From the NCBI RefSeq assembly GCF_040581485.1, contig NC_090134.1:9548001-9612000 (forward strand): a DNA stretch of 64,000 bases, in the 5' to 3' direction. Below, piece by piece: positions 41,301 to 55,200 of this stretch. Each line of letters starts with the position of its first letter. Position 1 is the first letter of the stretch. Position numbers and translations under genes: made by a program. Origin of the DNA: Linepithema humile. Lineage: Eukaryota > Arthropoda > Insecta > Hymenoptera > Formicidae. The notes under the pieces were generated by a model. It saw only the letters and a program-made list of their open reading frames with translations, was not told where the DNA came from and made no database searches.

Positions 41301-44300
41301 TCTGCCGAGTATGATCCGCTAACAGTTTAATTAAAGCTCGAGGCGCGCGTGCAGCCCAAATCGAGATCGGCTGGACGGACTCTCCCTCCCCTCCGCCTGA
41401 TCGCGAGGCGACGAGCTGGCCCAATTAGGGCCGCCGCGCGGATTAACATCTGCGAATTAATTTGCAGATGTTCTCTCTCCGATTGTAATTGCCGGTCGTC
41501 GCCGTTGATTCTGCTAATTGTCTGCCGTGAAACGGCACCGCGACGACATGTGCACGCGCGTGAGGAGCGCGCCGAAAATGTAGGCGTAATTCGCGCGATG
41601 CAACACGCTCGGCCGACCGTCGCGCAATTACCGGTGTGATAAAAATACGGCGGCGGTTTGTGGATCTTACAACATCAAGTTGCGGTACTTCCTGATTCTT
41701 TCTGACAAAATCCACGGTTGACTTTTCTTTCCGGCGAGAATTGTCTAATTAGCGCAGATAATTGAGTTACGGTGTTGCGAAATGTTAGCTTAAACTTGAC
41801 GATCTATTTTATAAGTATTTCGTAAGACAAATTAACTTATTAAGTGAAACTTGTCGAAGAACCGCTGAAATATTAGAATACAATAGCTTCGCATTGACTG
41901 GAAATCATTAAACGCGGACTAGCAATAAACCTGATTATACGCGACGTGATCTCTCGAGATGAGACTTCGGCACAAATAGTCTTTCTCGCTTTAAACATGA
42001 GAATTTCTTCGCAATTATTGCAAATAAAACGAAATTATCTATAATCAATATGTTCTCTTAATCCGCGTTTATAATGTTTCGTGACTAGCGCGCCTATCCT
42101 GAATCTCAGATCTTTCGAATATCGGCGATATTGCCGATTGGCGAGTAATCGATTTAATTCGAACGCGTTTTTCGCAATGCACGGAAATGTCAGGCGAATG
42201 AACTGCGCAAAGTTGAGCTGCAACTTTCACGTTCGCGGTAATTTTGCACGGGAGCGAAAGGACTTCGAAGAGGAAGAGAATGCCAAATGTAATTTCTCAC
42301 CGGAGGATTCGCTTCTTCCATCCTGGCCGTTTCCTCGCGCGTCTTTCTTGTCGGCGGCAGCATCTGCGTTCGGCTTGGCGTTCACTACGACGACCACCAC
42401 GTCGTCGTCTTTGTCGGGCGGTAACGGCGGCGGCGGCGGCGGCGGCGGTTTTGAGAGACTAGAAAACGAATATCTCGATTCGGATGTGATACTCGTGAAA
42501 GTATTAAGTGATATGATTGTTGGAAAATTATCGACTGATCGATGTGATCAAAAGTATAAACAAAATTGATAATTTTTATTAAGAATAATGCTTGAGCGCG
42601 AACAATGAACTTCTGCTTTTCTTTTCTCTTTCATGTGCTAGTGAAACTAGACAATGTATTTTTTATGAAGATAAAAAGTAAGCAAGTAAGTGTAAAGTTT
42701 TATTACAGCAGTTGGCAATCTTATATCTAATAGTCTTGTATCTAATAACGGTATTGAGATCTAATATCTAATTATAGGCAATAATAGTAGTAAAAAGTTC
42801 GCGGGACAAAAACATGGGGATTGATGGAAATAACTTTTGTCAGCTTTATAAAAACAAGCGAACAATCGTAATAAGAGATATGAGCACTTGATGAAAGACA
42901 GTAATGATAAATGAAGATGAGTGAAGACGTAGAAAGTTGAGACAAGAAAAATAATGAAGGTGTGTCTACTTCACTTCGAAAGCAACTTCTTCAATCAAAA
43001 GAGAAAGTTTTTTATTCTCGCGGGGTCCTTTCTGGGGTTCACATTCATTGACCTAATAGCTCACTCGCTTGTCCGAGCGAGTCGGATCCGGATTGTCATC
43101 GCGATTATCCACATTCGTTTTGGCGCGATCGAAGACGACTGCCGGCAGGAAAGCGGCTATCTTCCGCCCCTATAACGCGGCATGCATTATCCTATATGAT
43201 ATCCGAAGCGGAGCGAATGGCAAAATCGACGGCGAAAAGGAACGGACGTGAGGCGAATCGCGCGAAGTAGCGAACAATACTGCCGCTCGATCGACTTTCA
43301 ATCGATCTTTCCTTTTTCTCTTATTAGCGCGGTTAAACCCAAGTCTCGATCCGGTATCGATCCGCCCTACTTACCTAGGTCCGCCGTTGCCGCTTGTACG
43401 GATTTCCTTTTCACTTTCCACCTGCGTGCTGGAGGAGTCCTTCCTCTCTGCGAATCAAAACAATATTGCGAATATTCGTCAATCGCGTTCTTTTTCGCGA
43501 ATCTCGAATTAATCATCGATCAAAAGTGGATCTCGTTATCTTTCGTGGAAAATCGGCCAATTAATATATTAATACAATTTTAATATTCTTTGAATACGTC
43601 ACACGATCTTTCACTTTGCGTTGCACAATAAGCTGCATTTAAAAGTTGAAACAAATTTTATTTCTTTCTTAAAAAATATATGTTAATTGTAAATCAATAT
43701 TTATACTAGTTTTATTTGTTTATGCGTAATAGATTCTTTGACGTAAAAAAAAGAAAAAGTAGAAAGCACGGTAAAAATTTGAAAAAATCCCACATGTTCC
43801 TCGAAATTATTAAGCATCTTTGCATTCCGGCGTTACAGTCACTCCGGAAATATGCTTGATATTTTGTTTCACATACCATGCGATGCTTCCGCGTTTGTCC
43901 TGGCCGTCGGCCTGCTAATTCGCTCGTTGCTGCTGTGTCGCGACAAGGACGGCGTGGACGTTGTCGAGGATAGACCGTGGATTTCGCTGCTCATGTTTGA
44001 GGACTCGCTGGCGCTGCTGGATCGGCTGTATCGCCTATCGGTTTTTCGGGAACGACTGAAACGTCAGGAACGGTCTATCGACGTACCGCGAACACGCGAT
44101 CGAGATTGCCGGGAATCGAGTAATTTAATCAACTCGCGATTGCACATGCGATTGCTTATCTGCGAGATAAACGACTTTCTTTCCGCAAAGAAGATAGCGA
44201 TATATCATTGTTCCTCGTTTGCGCAAACGCGTCGTTCGCGAACAGCCGTCCCTTTGCAACTAAATGGCTCCTTTGTGATAAAATCAATTTTAATAATACG

Positions 44301-46811
44301 GCCATGTGTCGTTTTAGATGTTGATACTGTTGTACACCTGTTTTCATGGTCGCTTTATAGTGACTGATATTTTGTTATGCTGCGCTCATCAAGTTCTCTC
44401 TTTACAAGTTCGTCACGCGATTCGTGGTATCGAGAACAGTGTTAATAATATCTATCTGTGTTAACGAAGCATGTTTACCTTGCAAGACAGTTTCTTATAC
44501 GAAACAATTTTTGTAAGACGAAAAGATAAATATATTTTTTTCTTTTTTAATTCTATAAATAGTTTCATGCTATTTTATAACGTATGCTTCTTCTGGAGCG
44601 GCTAATTTAACTTTAAATCGACAATAGTGTCCTCTTTTTGGAGAACTTGAAAACACAAGTTTGAATTATTTTTCCCAATTTAAGAGAAGCGAGTGAAGCA
44701 CTGGATCTTCAAATTTGACAAACTTATATTCACCTGCTGTCGGAGACATTGTCCGTCGGCTTTTTACGCGACGACGAGCCCACGCTGCCCGTTTCCTCTT
44801 GCCTCACGCAGATCTGCTCGTAAGCGTGCTCTGCAGGTTCCCTTGCGATCTCGGAGCGGGCCGCGTGTCCGTTGCCGGGATGCGTTCGGCCGAATCCGTT
44901 GTTGTTGATGTGCACGTCCACTTTCACTGAAAGTCAAAGCCTTGTTCGGAATATACGCATCGCACACAAGAAAACGCAGGCGAAATGTGCAGGTGTTTTT
45001 CACGCGAAAACATCCCTGGAAATTAGTTTTACCAATTTCGACGCGTACAAGATTGGTACTTAATCGATGATTTCATGGAAAAATAATTTTTACGAAATGG
45101 AATTTGTATGAAAGACATACTTAATTTTTTGTATCATTTTAGCTTTAATGTTTTTTCTTCATTATATTAGCAAATTTGCCTCGATTAATCCGTTGATCGC
45201 GCTTCTTACTCATTAAGAGCCGCTGCACTGTAACGGCTTAACGGTATCCGCGGTAAATCGCGCGCGAGTCTTTAACCTGGTTTCGCGGAGCGCGCGTGTA
45301 GTTTGCGACGATATAGGTTTTTTCCATGACAATTATTTAAGTGTCTTTCCTTCTTCTTTTGCCTTAAGATGTGCAATATTTTGTGTACATTACGTGTCGC
45401 CCATAAAACTAGCGAAGAAACTTCATTGCTCGTAAAGTAAAACGAATGAAAAGGACGAATTAAGTTTTCATACATAGGGTGTCTTAAAATGGTAATTTAC
45501 GCGCAATCTCAAAATTTAATAGCTGAGTGACATTTGTGAGCGAAAACGTGCATCCTAGTTTCTCGAAAATTAGATGTAATACATTGCTGATTTATGAAAC
45601 GGAAGCAATGAAAGCAGATGGTCTCAGCGTTGCTTAATCAGATGCAAATCTTTGTAAATATCTGAGAAGAGCGAAAGAGAGACAGAGAGATCGACAATAC
45701 CGGGTGCGAATTGAGGTCGCCCTGAAGCTACAACAGTTGTTGAGAGCAACATAACATACAGAGTGTCGAAATATTACTGTCTCGACTCAATTTGTTTACG
45801 AATAATTTGATTGACGAAATCTTTTCTTTTTTGAAAAGTCACACGATATTTTTTCGATATCTTTAAACTTTCATATTTAATGTTTCAATGATCAATTTTT
45901 AAAAATTAAGATCCTGTTAAATACGATCACTGTTTAATTAATTAATCAATAATAAATAACATGAATTTTATAATTTATGACTTGTAAATTTGATTTAATT
46001 GCCATTTGGGCAAAGCCCCTTCACTTTCAACAACTGTCGTCGGGGTTTTTCCTGAACACCGTGTGTATTACGCGTTATAACGTAGCCGTGAAGTATCTGG
46101 GACGTGCTACTTACCAGTCAGAGTCTCGTCTTTCCTCTCTGCCACATGACGCTGCTCCGCCGCGACGCCGTTCCGCGGCTTCTCGGCGTCGCCGAACAGC
46201 CGTGTGATCCTGGTGTAAACGAGATCGTGCGGGCTGTGCAGGTAGAAGGACTCGGTCGAGTCTTTCGGCTTCGGCGGCTCACCGATGTATGCGCTCATGG
46301 GGTTTATATAAATCCCGTCCCGCGGTCGGGAGCCCGGCGGATGTAGGAAAAACGGCTCTTGGAACATGCTGCAGCCGCGTAACGAGCACTGCAAACACAT
46401 TTCAGCAATTTAGAGATGCGAGAACCGACATTCACATTTTCTTTTATTTTAAAACGGAACTTTAAAAATTGTAAAAAATATTTTTCGAGATTATTTCGGT
46501 GTTGATGTCCAGTGCACGTGTTTTATAATATAAGGCTTTGCAAGTGAAATAATTCGGAAATAAAAAATTGATTAAATTTTGCATAAAGCAACGAGTTCAA
46601 AAATTCTATACACTTTTTTTATCGACACGTAATAATATATAATAATAGTGTGAATATCCAAGTACACGAAACCTAAACTAACCTTGTCGATGGAACTTGC
46701 GACGCAACTGCACGAGGTGGTGTCGCTCATGTGGCCCGAATAATCCGACCCGGAGCGATCCCTGGCCATATTCGGGGTGACATTAGGAGGAGGAAGCTTG
46801 CCGGTCTCCTG
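38342..46811 (-). CDS. f: forked/espin actin-bundling protein, C-terminal part (5' end unresolved)
   Basis: Homologue of Drosophila forked and vertebrate espin, which cross-link actin filaments into parallel bundles in bristles and stereocilia. Minus-strand exons: 46811-46683, 46388-46115, 44926-44734, 44055-43877, 43447-43375, 42458-42301, 41050-40798, 40250-39907, 39646-39471, 39316-39126, 38585-38342 (stop TAA). All eleven join in phase, about 737 residues. Visible features are MFQEPFFLHPPGS with DGIYINPMS (exon 2), a serine-rich exon (44055-43877), a run of eight prolines (about 287-294) and PPPPPL (about 459-464), FIPPKF with LLKPSEYLKSI, a WH2-like DLIAELKRTKDIPGIKKLK (from about 545), then IPIWKRQ (W607) and IPPWKRQ (W643) separated by a charged helix, and a final IIPWRAQL (W722). 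Paired IP-x-WKR motifs are the espin C-terminal signature. Ankyrin repeats of long family isoforms were not found in this window. Family call is strong; the symbol is by homology. Confidence 0.87.
41159..41188. repeat. (GA)n microsatellite in a forked intron
   Basis: GA tract just upstream (on the minus strand) of the forked exon 41050-40798. Confidence 0.9.
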
Positions 46812-49800
46812 CTGCATTCCAGGATAAACGGAAAACGATTAGAACCGTTTACCCGCGATCGGCATCGACCGCAGATCTATTAAATCGGAACGATCCTGAT
46901 CCTGTCTGCGGAAAACCTGTCGCGGAAGCGCGATACCTCTTCCTTATTGCGAGATTAACACCGGCAGCGCTTAAATTTCTCTCTTTCTTTTTCATTCCAC
47001 GCCATTTTTCTTATCTCTTTCTCTCGTTTTCTCGAGTATATATACCGCAATCGATTGCACTTGTTGAACGCTATGATCGCGGGCTCGCGATAATCTCCGT
47101 TGCTTAATAGCGATTACCTAAAGTTGCGCAAAAGTCTGGGACTGACCTCGTTCGTGTTCACCAGAAGTGTTCACTTTGAGGGGAGAAGGAGGGGAGAAAC
47201 GCCAATGATTTGGCGAACGTCGCGAGAATGTCGCTATTGTTGCAAGAGAATGTAATTATTTAGAGACCTTGCATATGTAAGCGGCCCGTAATAAAGCGGA
47301 GGAAAGTAGAAGCGCGCAAGGTCTCAATTAATGCTACTATGTGATTTTTCCATCAAGTCATGCTGGATTTAGTTTCTTTCTTGAAAAATAGAAGTGAAAA
47401 CGAATTAACATTTCATTATTCGCAGTATTGTATTATCGAGTATGTATAATTTTTTTACAATAAGTCATAACTCGATAAAATTATTACTTTCTATTTAACA
47501 TATTAATTTCGACGGATCTGTGAAAAAACACATGTGCTGAATTTCTGATTTCACCGATTGCTCCAAATTAATAGTAAACGCTGTGATTTAATCAAAGCGA
47601 TGATCAATCAGCGAGGTCGCGAAAGGAAAGCGTAATTAATCGACAGTTTCGTGTAATAGCAATAAAATACTTTGTTCCGCATTAATTTATTTCAACGCGA
47701 CAAAAATTAATGATACTAAGTTGAATGTAATGAGTTGCACGAAGTGATAGCAAATTCTGATAAATGAGCAACGCGGAAAAGCAAGAAAAGCAGGTGTAGC
47801 AGGATTTTAAGACCCTGGCGGAACAATTTTACTTTCGTACGTTATCCGTCAGAAAGCGGAATTATTTTATAGCATTTTATTAGACTGACAGCCCGTTGGA
47901 GTGCTAATTACATTATACCGCACGCCGTCGGGCTTGTAACTCCCTTTCCGCATTATTCCGTATGCGTGGAAAACATGTACCGTTTCCCAGTCGCTCTCGT
48001 TTTATTAAAGGGAAACTGTGTGCCGACATAGCGCTAAATTTCGCATTCGCGCAGCCGATTAAGTCGACAAAATATTTAATTAAAAAGACAGATATTTTTT
48101 TACAGATATATTTTCTCGTTAGAATGAGTAAAATTTATTATCGAAATATTGTTTAAAGGAGAAAAATAATATTAATTAGAAAGAACGAATAAATGGTGAA
48201 TTTCTTAGTTCCTCTTGTTGAGCTTATAATGCATTTAGCGTTGCGGACACATGTACGTCGCACTTATGTTGTTATGTAAATTTGTACGCGATGTACTTAA
48301 CCGTGGCGCAATTGGGTCGCGTGACGAAAGAAGCCAACGAAAGAGGTATGCGCGATCGCATAAGAAGAGATTTGTCTCTATAATGTCGCGATAAAAGTGC
48401 GACAAATCTCGCCATGCTCGAGCATGCGGGAAAGTGATATTTAGATGATCGAGTACTCTAATTTCCGAACCGGCCGCGAAGAGAAATTCGCGCCTCGAGA
48501 TCTCTCGCCTCATCATTCTGCTATCTAAATGCAGATCGATCAACTTCTCACAATTACCGTCCCACTAAGATTGCTGAAGAAATTCGTGCTATAAGTTTCA
48601 AAATAAAAAGTGTTTTTGCCGGATGGAAATATTTTGTGAGCTTGCGTTTTTAAAAATTAATGAGATGACATATAACGGAGTGGCTTTACACTCAGCTGAA
48701 ATTTTGCGGAATTCTTGATTGAGATATCGCGTGAGACAAGATAACGTTACGGGTCTTTTTGCGAAGGTATGAAAATGTATCGTGACGGAGACTGCGATAA
48801 ATCGTCGTGACAGCGCGATGTCACCGGTCCGTGATGGGCAACACCCCGGAAAAAATGTCCGTCCACGCGAGTCCTTTCCCCATGACGTGTATCTCGTTGC
48901 GTTACGCGCCAGCGATACGCTTTTCGCCTAACCGGGTGAAGGACGGAAGGTGGAAAAAATGAATTTATTTATACGCGTCGCGGATTTTTAACCGTAGAAT
49001 TTAGGCGACAAGTGAAATAAGCTTTTCGCAATTTGTCTTCAAATTAAAATTTTTGCCGTTAATGAGCTGCTCGGGCAACTGCAGGAATGAATCCTTCGCG
49101 TTGCTTGCGGTCAGACGTGAATCTCTCTCCTCGATATCGATCAAATTGCTGCTGGTGTTTTAATAGCCGGTTCATTGCCCACCATAATTGCGAGTAACGT
49201 TTGACGCATTTTTCTTGCTCCTGGCTAAGCGACGGTTCTCCCGCTATACGTACGTTTACCGTAAATTATTGATCAAAGTAGGTGAGTTCGTGTGGGCGAT
49301 GATGAACGTTAGAAAGCCCCGGATTTACAGTCGTTACATTTTTGTGGACGGATCAGTGGCTTTCGGACACGTATCAAATCAAATGTATCGGTCTTGAGAA
49401 AGTCGACAAAAAGTTCCTTCGTTTAATTTCACGTAAAAATAGTTTCACATAAAGATCAATTATCATGCTTATTACTGATATCAGTACATAAACTGTTGAA
49501 AATAAACTGCTCAAAAATGCTGAGAGATATTTAAAGAATAGCTTTTATATATAGAAATAAATTAAGCTATTGCCCTTTTCTTAAAATAAATAATAGATAA
49601 AATAAAAAAAAATAAAAAATTGATTTAAAATAATGAAAAGAAGCCAAGTTAGGCTTAAAAATTTCCGGAATTATGCGTTTAACGGATAATAAATATTCCG
49701 TTATTTTATATTTTTTCGTGGACTGCACAATTTTATTTATTAGATGTAGCAATATTTTGCTTGTTGCTAATAACATGATTAAGATAATACTTTATCGTGG

Positions 49801-52226
49801 CATAGATCGCATTAACCTCGTTGTATTATCGGCTACGAACTACATCATGAACCGTCTTTCTTATCTTTGCGAATATATTTGTAGACGTTCAAGGCGACAC
49901 GCGGAGAAAGATTCGAGTCTCGGCGTAGAACTGACCCGCGCAAGGTCATGCGACCCGCCACGCTGCAAAATGCGACTCATGCGATACCATCACGATTCCG
50001 TTTCATTTACGACGTATGAATGACACATGCCAGTGACACGTGCCGATCAATTGAACGTAACAGCGAAATCGTGAATGAAAGTGTGCGTTTAAAAAAATAT
50101 CTTTCACTGGATATAAGAAAATCTGCGGTAGAAAAAACTTTCACCAAAACTTCATTCTGAGTTTATCAAACAATCTCAAATTCGGAGAAAGCGCGTAATG
50201 TCTGTGGTATACTTTGCGTACTTTTAGCACACAATACAGTTCGCATCAAATATGTAAACTTGAACATTTTGAAATTAAGTCAAACGCATCTTGCATTTTA
50301 TCTTTGACGTGAAATGAAAACGTGAAATCAAATCGCCATATGTTGTGCTAAATTTACGATAAAACGAATATGTCAAGGTTGCTGGCTTATTAAATTATAA
50401 TAACCGAGGAAAATCTGACATTTGAACGGGCTGCAATTAATCATTTTGGATTAATCCTGCAATCTTTTACTTCGACTCAACGCGAAGATCTCTTGCGTTA
50501 AATGCGTACTTCCTATTATACGCATGAACGTTCGCACCGCTCATTATGAGTGAAAAGTAGCAGCTATTAGATTTGCACGCAAAACCGGATCGTAGAAACC
50601 GCGGTTCTCCGTTACAGTGAACCGATTTTACAACTTTCAAGACATCGTTGAGAGTCCAGACGTTAGCAGTTGAAATTGATCATAAAGTTTCGCACTTTAA
50701 ATTATCGCTCCCTAAATCTGTTAATTAATTTTTTTTATTTTGCATCTTCATAAATATTTAATTTGAAGAAATTTCTCTTAAAAAAAAAATATATTGAGCA
50801 AGGAAAAATAACAAACACTACTTTACGCATGACATTTCCACGTATTTTTTGCATAGCTTAATATTTTTTCAACGTGAAATAACCGAATGCATGGCGTGTT
50901 ATTTTAAAATGACATATCGAACCGCGAAGAGAATTTATCATCGCTAAACGTTGCCTGTTGGGAACGCGAAAAGTAATGCTCACGGCATTACGGTACTTAT
51001 GAATTACGGTTCACTTACGTATACACCCATGCAAAACCGGATTTCACCGCTGGTGTGTAATGTCGGAAACCAAAAGCCTCAAATCGCCCTTTTGTTGTTC
51101 AAGGATGTCTGCTTTAGGAAAGGAAGAAGACTTCCGATCCCTCGGTCCATCTATTGAAACGCACGCTCCGCTGTCCTAGTTCGGGCCGAGACTCGTCAAG
51201 GCCGTTCATCCGCGAGTTTCCAAACGACCAGAGACAACGGTACTTCCGCTCTGCGGTCGGTCCTTCGAGCTGCTGATTCTTCTTGCGCTCCAGTATTCGC
51301 GGGACTCTTTGATTCTTCAAATGATATTAAAATTGTAATCCCGCAAAAATTTCTGTGGTTCTCAAGTTGCTATAATCATTCCAGATTTTTCAAATTTTCA
51401 GAAAAGATACTTGGTCCAATGTATTTTTCAATATGTCTTCTAAGAACTTTTTTAATGTGTGTACACTTTTGTTCTGTTATTCTGGAAATATATTCAGAAT
51501 GGATCCAAAAATAATTGTTTTTCCAAAATGTTAGATCCCAAAAGCGATTTCTTGAAATACCAAAATAAAGATCTGCTATTCACGGTCACTTTGAATTCTT
51601 TTCACGCTTAAGAAAATTTCCCAGGACAGCTTCCTATTCACCAAGAATAAATTCTTCTATAACTTGCAATCTTTTTTCTGCCTCGGACGAATTTTCAGGA
51701 TTTTCCAGTATCGCGGATCCAGATTAAAAGATTGTTTCGCAGAAGAAATTTCTCAAAATCCTCAAAGTTTTAACAGCCACTCGTTGCTGTTTCTCGCTGA
51801 CTTTTGCCAGCTCGGCGAGCACGTCCGGTCAGTGCGAGCGGGTGCGCGACTATGACTCGCAGCTAACACCGGAGTCACGCGCGAGTTAGCACCTGCCGGC
51901 TGGCTGGATGACGCAGGTCGATTTCGCGACTGGAACCTGGTGCTCGCGCGAGTTCTCTTGCGCTTAGCGAGGCGAGGCGAGTTAAACCGCGCCCGCACTA
52001 TTCAGCTCCAGATGCGTTTCTTCCGATTCGATTTTCAGAATTCGTCTTCGAAGAACAACCAGGCGAGCACACGCGAATGATCGGGAAAACGGGCGCGCGC
52101 GGGTGACGGTCGGCCAACGAACTCGCACGATGCCTCTCTGTCGGATGCCGATGCCTCCGGTGCGAACGCAGGAAGCGGCGGACCGGGACTCTCTCGCCGT
52201 TCTCGAGCAGATCGTCGAGAGCCCAC

Positions 52227-52280
52227 CTGCTCTCGTCCGACAATCGAAGTAGGGATACAGTTCTCCGGCAATCCGTCCAT
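52227..52280 (-). CDS. Candidate first coding exon of a short forked isoform
   Basis: An ATG at 52280 opens an 18-codon frame beginning MDGLPENC and ending GREQ directly before a GTGGGC donor-like site. The end phase (0) matches the phase-0 acceptor of the first supported forked exon at 46811. It sits in a GC-rich patch (about 51.8-52.4 kb) that looks like a promoter region. An overlapping frame reading SDESRWALDDLLENGERVP also looks protein-like, so the true reading is undecided. No homology is recognised and the intron would be about 5.4 kb. This is a guess from phase and position only. Confidence 0.22.
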
Positions 52281-55200
52281 CGGAGACTCGTCTCGCGGAT
52301 CTCGTCCTTTTGCCTTTCCTCGCGCTGCCCTACTCCCGGCCCCGTCGTATCCTGCGGCTTTTTCCGCTGCGCTCCAAATTTATCTGCGTCGTCTGGTCCT
52401 CTTTACTTGCTGACAGTTTTAAATGTTTTTTTTTAAATTGTTCTCAAATAATTATGCATATTTCCTTTTTTTTGGTAATTTTCCTGAAATTTTAATAACA
52501 TTTTAAATATTTTAGATTGTATCAACCAATTTCTGTTAAAAGATTTAATAGAAAGATTCGATTTATCGAGGAAATCCTTTATTTCCACTTTTCCTCATCA
52601 ATGTTGATTGCGATGCCGATCGAACGGTATCTTTATCAAAACGTAGCATAGTTATTAGCATAAATTTGCATCTTTGTTTATGTTAGTTTTTATTAATTTG
52701 TCGCGAAGGCGACGCGCGCCTTCTTGAAAAGTAAGCGCGACCTAGAAAGCGTGCACAGGAGCGTGTTTTTTTTTTTCGTTAGCACATCTGCATTCCCCGT
52801 TAGATCTCTCTCTCTCCCGAGATGTAAAAGGAAGTCTTCTCTCGAACGAGGAGCTGGAAGAGAGAAGTCGTCGCCGCCGCGAGGTGGCAGCGCTCTTTCC
52901 TCTCTTAAAGACATCTTTTATCGTCTCCCACTACACGTGGATTTCTCGCCTCCTGCTCACCTGATCCCACTACATCTAACTGTAAAGAATGATCTTCTGC
53001 TGCTGGCGCCAGGTTGCGTCTCTTCTTGCAGGTACCGCTGCGAGTTTCGCTCTATACGATTTCGCAGCCTTCGCGACAATAAGCGTTCGTGAATAGAGAT
53101 TCACGATTTATAGGATTATCGTATAACTTCCTGAGAATAATACTTCCTAGTGATTCATCATAATATTCAGTAATTTCAAATCTTACACGAAGAAAGCTAA
53201 TCTTCCAGCGTGGTCTGTGCCTTTCTTTACCGGAATCACTTCCTTTCATCATAATAATGGCTAGTTCAGCACTTTTCTCTCTTTTCGTAACTAATTAATC
53301 GAACCAAGTGATGATTGGAGCGTGGAAAATATTCAAGGAACATTACAATTTAAATAAATTATTAAATACACTACTCAAATACGAATAGTTTGGAAGACGT
53401 TGGCTTGGATTATGAGAGATTAATTTAGTATTGATGATATCAATTTTTTTCAATGTTGCGATTAAATATTTCGAAGATTTTCATTATTTTACTATTTCAG
53501 TACAAAATTGCTGAATTTTAGATTTTTAATTACTAAAATTAATACTGAATCCGGCAAAATGCTATAATATTTTATAAAATTACGAGTAAAAGGTCGAAGA
53601 GCTCGAAAATAGTGTGTAATTACCCGTTAAACTTTTAAATATTCTTAAATCAGCTGTAAAACTATGTTGGGCATACATTTGTTTTTTGGTATTTCTGGTT
53701 TTTTTGCGATTGAAACTAGTCTAAGCGATTAAGAATTGACGTTGGTGAATGTTTAGAGAATTCGACGTTCTCCAACATGCAGCCGGTATTTTACCAAAAA
53801 ACTCTGCACTGTTACTTCGAGTTTTGCTGAATTGTTGAATTTGCATGTTGAGAACTAGTTAGAGCAGTGTTGCGCAGTATTGAGCGTACTAGAATTTTTT
53901 ATTGCCTTCTGTGTATATAAGAAATTATTTTTGCAAAACATAGTGGTAAAGAACACTTGAAACTTACAACACAACAACTCAGAATTTGAATAAAACCTGG
54001 TAGCCAAGTTTATTGATATAACAGATAGAATTTATTCCAGCATAAATTGACAGTAAATTAGCAAAAAGTAAAGTATTACATAAGTATTATCATTAATATC
54101 AAGTAATAAAATACCGTAAGTAAAACTACGTACAGTTTTATCAAAAAGTATGCAAAACTTTCTTTAGAACGTGTACTAAGATTTATTTATTAAAAGAAGA
54201 TACTCTTCTACGTAGAAGCTGTTCTGCTGTCACGAACTTTCAGTATCGAACTTTTGTTAATTATTCTATTTGTTTTGCCGTGATTTGAAATCGTCACGCT
54301 CTGTCGGCTCTATCGATTTATTTTCAATGCAAGCGCAGCTCGTAAAACTGTCTGCGGCAAAAGCTGCGATTAGATTCTCATTTTTCTGCAAGATTGTCAC
54401 TCACGAAAACAACGCGTGATCATATGCTAATTCGCCATGCATTTTAACTCGTGGTGATTTCCACTCCTTCGCTTAAAACGATTATATCGGGATCGATATG
54501 CAAAAATATTCCGCTGCATTCCAATCTTGTTTTGTTGTGCAAAACTGAAGAGTTGTGCGAACATCAATAGTGGCTGATTATGTGTCGTCAGTTAATGACT
54601 GATCCTTCCTATGGTGAAAGTTCTAGAATATGAAGCGCGCAATTATGGCAAATGCGTTGTTTATGGCGAGTGTGATTTTCTGCATTGCAATCACGCTTTT
54701 CAAGCGAGTTTAGTATTATTATCTGGAAATTTGATATCAATGTTGCAAATCGCCAATTAGTGCAAACACAATTGCACTGTATAATAACAAAATACTATTT
54801 GATTATTGTGAACAAATAAAATTTTTTTAAATTTTGCAATATGTAAAATAAATTTAACACAACATGGTATAAAACATAAATAAATTTTATTTAGAATAGT
54901 TACGAAAACCTTTTAATTATTACTAACGAAAAGTAGGAGAGCGGAATAATTAGCTAGCAATCTGAAATGAAGACAGTTTATGTAGTCGCTGTTTCTTTAG
55001 CTTCATTTGAATCGCAACGAAACGGACGGTCTTTGCTGCAATCGTGATTGATGGAAACTCGCGTGTAATTACGCCAAAGGTGCGAGGAGGCGTACTCGTT
55101 CGGCGTGACGCAAAACTTTCTCGCGGCCAACGAACTTACCGCGATAACCGATAAGTAACCATCAAGGTGAAAAGGATTAGATAAATATATAGAATCCTCT

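Noticed and set aside
43852..44367. 171-codon plus-strand open frame
   Set aside because: It overlaps a well-bounded minus-strand forked exon and has no recognisable motif; it is the shadow of that exon extended into the intron.
43375..44926. Exons 44926-44734 and 43447-43375 as mutually exclusive alternatives, because both run from phase 1 to phase 2
   Set aside because: The exon at 44055-43877 (phase 2 to 1) lies between them and lets all of them be spliced together in frame, so exclusivity is not needed.
47146..47172. 27-nt minus-strand micro-exon bounded by CAAAG and GTCAGT, upstream of forked
   Set aside because: No frame of it is open and also joins the phase-0 acceptor at 46811; each option gives a stop.
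49902..49962. Minus-strand frame RGGSHDLAR between a TTTTGCAG acceptor and a GTCAGT donor as a forked micro-exon
   Set aside because: Phase would fit, but nine codons without homology are too little to call.
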